This document shows, piece by piece, positions 62,660-64,000 of a DNA stretch of 64,000 nucleotides. The stretch covers positions 186,001 through 250,000 of the forward strand of contig NZ_JAJNBZ010000006.1 of NCBI RefSeq assembly GCF_021369635.1. Reading direction: 5' to 3'. Positions within the stretch are counted from its first letter, which is position 1, and each line of letters begins with the position of its first letter. The translations under genes were made by a program, and so were the position numbers. The notes beneath the pieces are model-generated. The model had not been told where the DNA came from. It ran no database searches and saw nothing but the letters and a program-made list of their open reading frames with translations. This stretch comes from Paenibacillus profundus. Lineage in GTDB: Bacteria > Bacillota > Bacilli > Paenibacillales > Paenibacillaceae.

Positions 62660-63757
62660 TTATTTCATCTGATGCACAACCTCTTGCCAGCGATGAATCA
62701 GCTTCTCAACAATATCATGTGCAGTTGTCTGACGGCCGAGTCTCGCTGCCTGTCCTGCCCATAGCGACAAGTATTCGGGATTGGATTGTCTCGCTGCCTC
62801 CTGCCGAATATCTCTGGTCAACTGATTCATTATTGGATAGGGCGGCACATGCTCGGCATGAGGCTGTAGCTGACGGATGAAGTCGTTCACGATGCCTCTT
62901 GCCAGCTTTCCCGAAAACGTTCGTGTAACGATAGTGCTTCGTTCATTAGAAGACAGTACCGCTGCTTTATAGGCCTCATGAGCACCGCTTTCTTCACAGG
63001 CAAGAAACGCGGTGCCCAATTGGACGCCCTGCGCACCCAACGCCATGGCAGCAGCCATGCCCCGCCCGTCCATAATGCCGCCGGCTGCAATGACGGGCAC
63101 AGATACATGATCCGCAATGAGCGGTACGAGAGCAATTGTGCCGACTAATGAATCTTCACAGGCTCCGTGGAAGGTGCCCCGGTGTCCGCCTGCTTCGCTT
63201 CCCTGCGCGACGACGAGATCAACGCCAGCCGCTACCAGAATTTGTGCTTCCTTAACATGGGTGGCCGTGCCGATGACGACGATTCCATTACTTTTCAACT
63301 GATGCATCATTTCCGGCGAAGGAACGCCGAACGTAAAGCTGAACACCGGTACTTTCTCTTGAATTACGACCGACAGCTGCTCTTCAAAAGACCGCTGGTA
63401 GGCATCGTAATCAAAGACGGCTTCACTAGCCCCTGCCTCTTGCCCCCCTGCCATATGCAGCCGTTTCCGAATGGAAGCGAGCTGTGTCTGAATTGGCTCC
63501 TGCACGCAAGGAACATCCACCTGCGCTTCTGGAACAAACAAATTTACGGCGAACGGCTTGTCTGTTAGCGACTTTATTTTTTGAATCGCTTCCTTAATAT
63601 GCTGCGGAGACATGTACCCGGCCCCGAGCGTTCCGAGCCCGCCCGCATTGGATACTGCCGCCACAAGAGCCGGCGTCGTTGCCCCGCCCGCCATTCCTGC
63701 TTGAATGACGGGAAATCGTATCTGCAACCGTTCCGTTAACGTGTTATATCCATTCAA
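62660..63757 (-). CDS. Nitronate monooxygenase (class I NMO), FMN-dependent
   Basis: 365 residues from TTG at 63757, chosen because GGAGG lies 7-8 bases before it; the GTG at 63766 sits inside that site. TIM-barrel features: FPVIQAGMAGGATTPALVAA, NAGGLGTLGAGYMSP, VDLVVAQGSEAGGHRGTF (catalytic His), VIAAGGIMDGRGMAAAMALG, GVQLGTAFLACEES. Oxidises alkyl nitronates such as propionate 3-nitronate to aldehyde and nitrite. The frame of a broken gene upstream runs up to its start. Confidence 0.93.
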   Translation of the reverse strand: MNGYNTLTERLQIRFPVIQAGMAGGATTPALVAAVSNAGGLGTLGAGYMSPQHIKEAIQKIKSLTDKPFAVNLFVPEAQVDVPCVQEPIQTQLASIRKRLHMAGGQEAGASEAVFDYDAYQRSFEEQLSVVIQEKVPVFSFTFGVPSPEMMHQLKSNGIVVIGTATHVKEAQILVAAGVDLVVAQGSEAGGHRGTFHGACEDSLVGTIALVPLIADHVSVPVIAAGGIMDGRGMAAAMALGAQGVQLGTAFLACEESGAHEAYKAAVLSSNERSTIVTRTFSGKLARGIVNDFIRQLQPHAEHVPPYPIMNQLTRDIRQEAARQSNPEYLSLWAGQAARLGRQTTAHDIVEKLIHRWQEVVHQMK

Positions 63758-63798
63758 ATGTAACACCTCCTTTCATTACATCATGGTCATTCAACAAT

Positions 63799-64000
63799 TC
63801 AGGAAACACATATATAGGAAACAAATGAAAGCTTACATAATTTTTCTTTGATTTGGGCGGAGCCAAAGAATCCCTCTTCACTAGGCTTTAACGGATGCTT
63901 TTTCGTGTTTACATAATAAGTACTGAACGTGTCTTGCTTGACCACAAGCGATTCCTCGTAAGCCTGCAACAACAGCTTCAGTTCAGCAAAAACATTCTTA
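63799..64000 (-). pseudogene. DUF1801-like small protein, frameshifted, 5' end outside window
   Basis: Minus strand: KNVFAELKLLLQAYEESLVV, then YYVNTKKHPLKPSEEGFFGS and AQIKEKL before the frame goes off and stops at 63799. In the next frame NYVSFHLFPIYVFPELLNDH continues the expected protein. One base appears to be missing in the A run near 63838, either a true mutation or a sequencing error. Family by general likeness only. Confidence 0.6.

Overview
The window looks like a Firmicutes chromosome segment, most likely Paenibacillus or a close relative (inference). The grounds are a gerKA-KB-KC type spore-germination operon, a split glycine dehydrogenase (gcvPA/gcvPB) under glycine riboswitches, a YjcZ-type sporulation miniprotein, strong GGAGG ribosome binding sites, frequent TTG/GTG starts, and many large secreted proteins with discoidin/FN3 repeats. 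No rRNA, tRNA or CRISPR array was seen.

Layout. 1-1630: MarR regulator and MFS efflux gene, then a CHY zinc-finger protein. 1825-5798: a short thiazole/oxazole-modified peptide (TOMM) type operon: a ThiF-like maturation protein, a fused leader-binding/YcaO cyclodehydratase, and a 35-residue Cys-containing YjcZ-like peptide. 5992-6531: lipoprotein Cu/Zn superoxide dismutase. 6789-18982: an island bracketed by perfect 22-bp inverted repeats. It carries a two-component system divergent from a lantibiotic-immunity type ABC transporter plus YxeA protein, a group II intron inserted just after a terminator, an IS110 remnant, PadR/HAAS genes, a serine hydrolase, and decayed pieces of an integrative element (ABC ATPase, relaxase, Tn554-like recombinase). 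19005-22830: GNAT, methyltransferase and a DUF4855 secreted protein. 23048-27135: germination receptor operon. 27206-34494: secreted metallophosphoesterase, small proteins and a repeat-rich secreted protein. 34919-36267: a scrambled junction of four truncated genes. 36409-38655: a MITE-like element, a TetR/HXXEE pair and small genes. 38806-45333: a composite transposon made of two inverted, decayed IS4-family copies (one interrupted by an IS1182-family element). It is flanked by a 9-bp direct repeat and carries a secreted bacteriocin-like protein with a small membrane protein. 45396-53090: small genes, a Fur-box gene, a second two-component system and much gene decay. 53093-58197: glycine cleavage genes, divergently arranged, each arm behind its own tandem glycine riboswitch. 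58519-64000: kinase-like phosphotransferase, GNAT, a membrane pseudokinase with a PASTA domain, nitronate monooxygenase and a broken gene at the right edge.

How the genes fit together: the best-defined pathway is glycine cleavage (GcvT, GcvPA, GcvPB, GcvH). The germination receptor genes form one overlapping operon. Peptide-antibiotic biology recurs three times: the TOMM locus, the orphan lantibiotic-immunity module, and the transposon-borne secreted protein. These are the most promising places for something undescribed.
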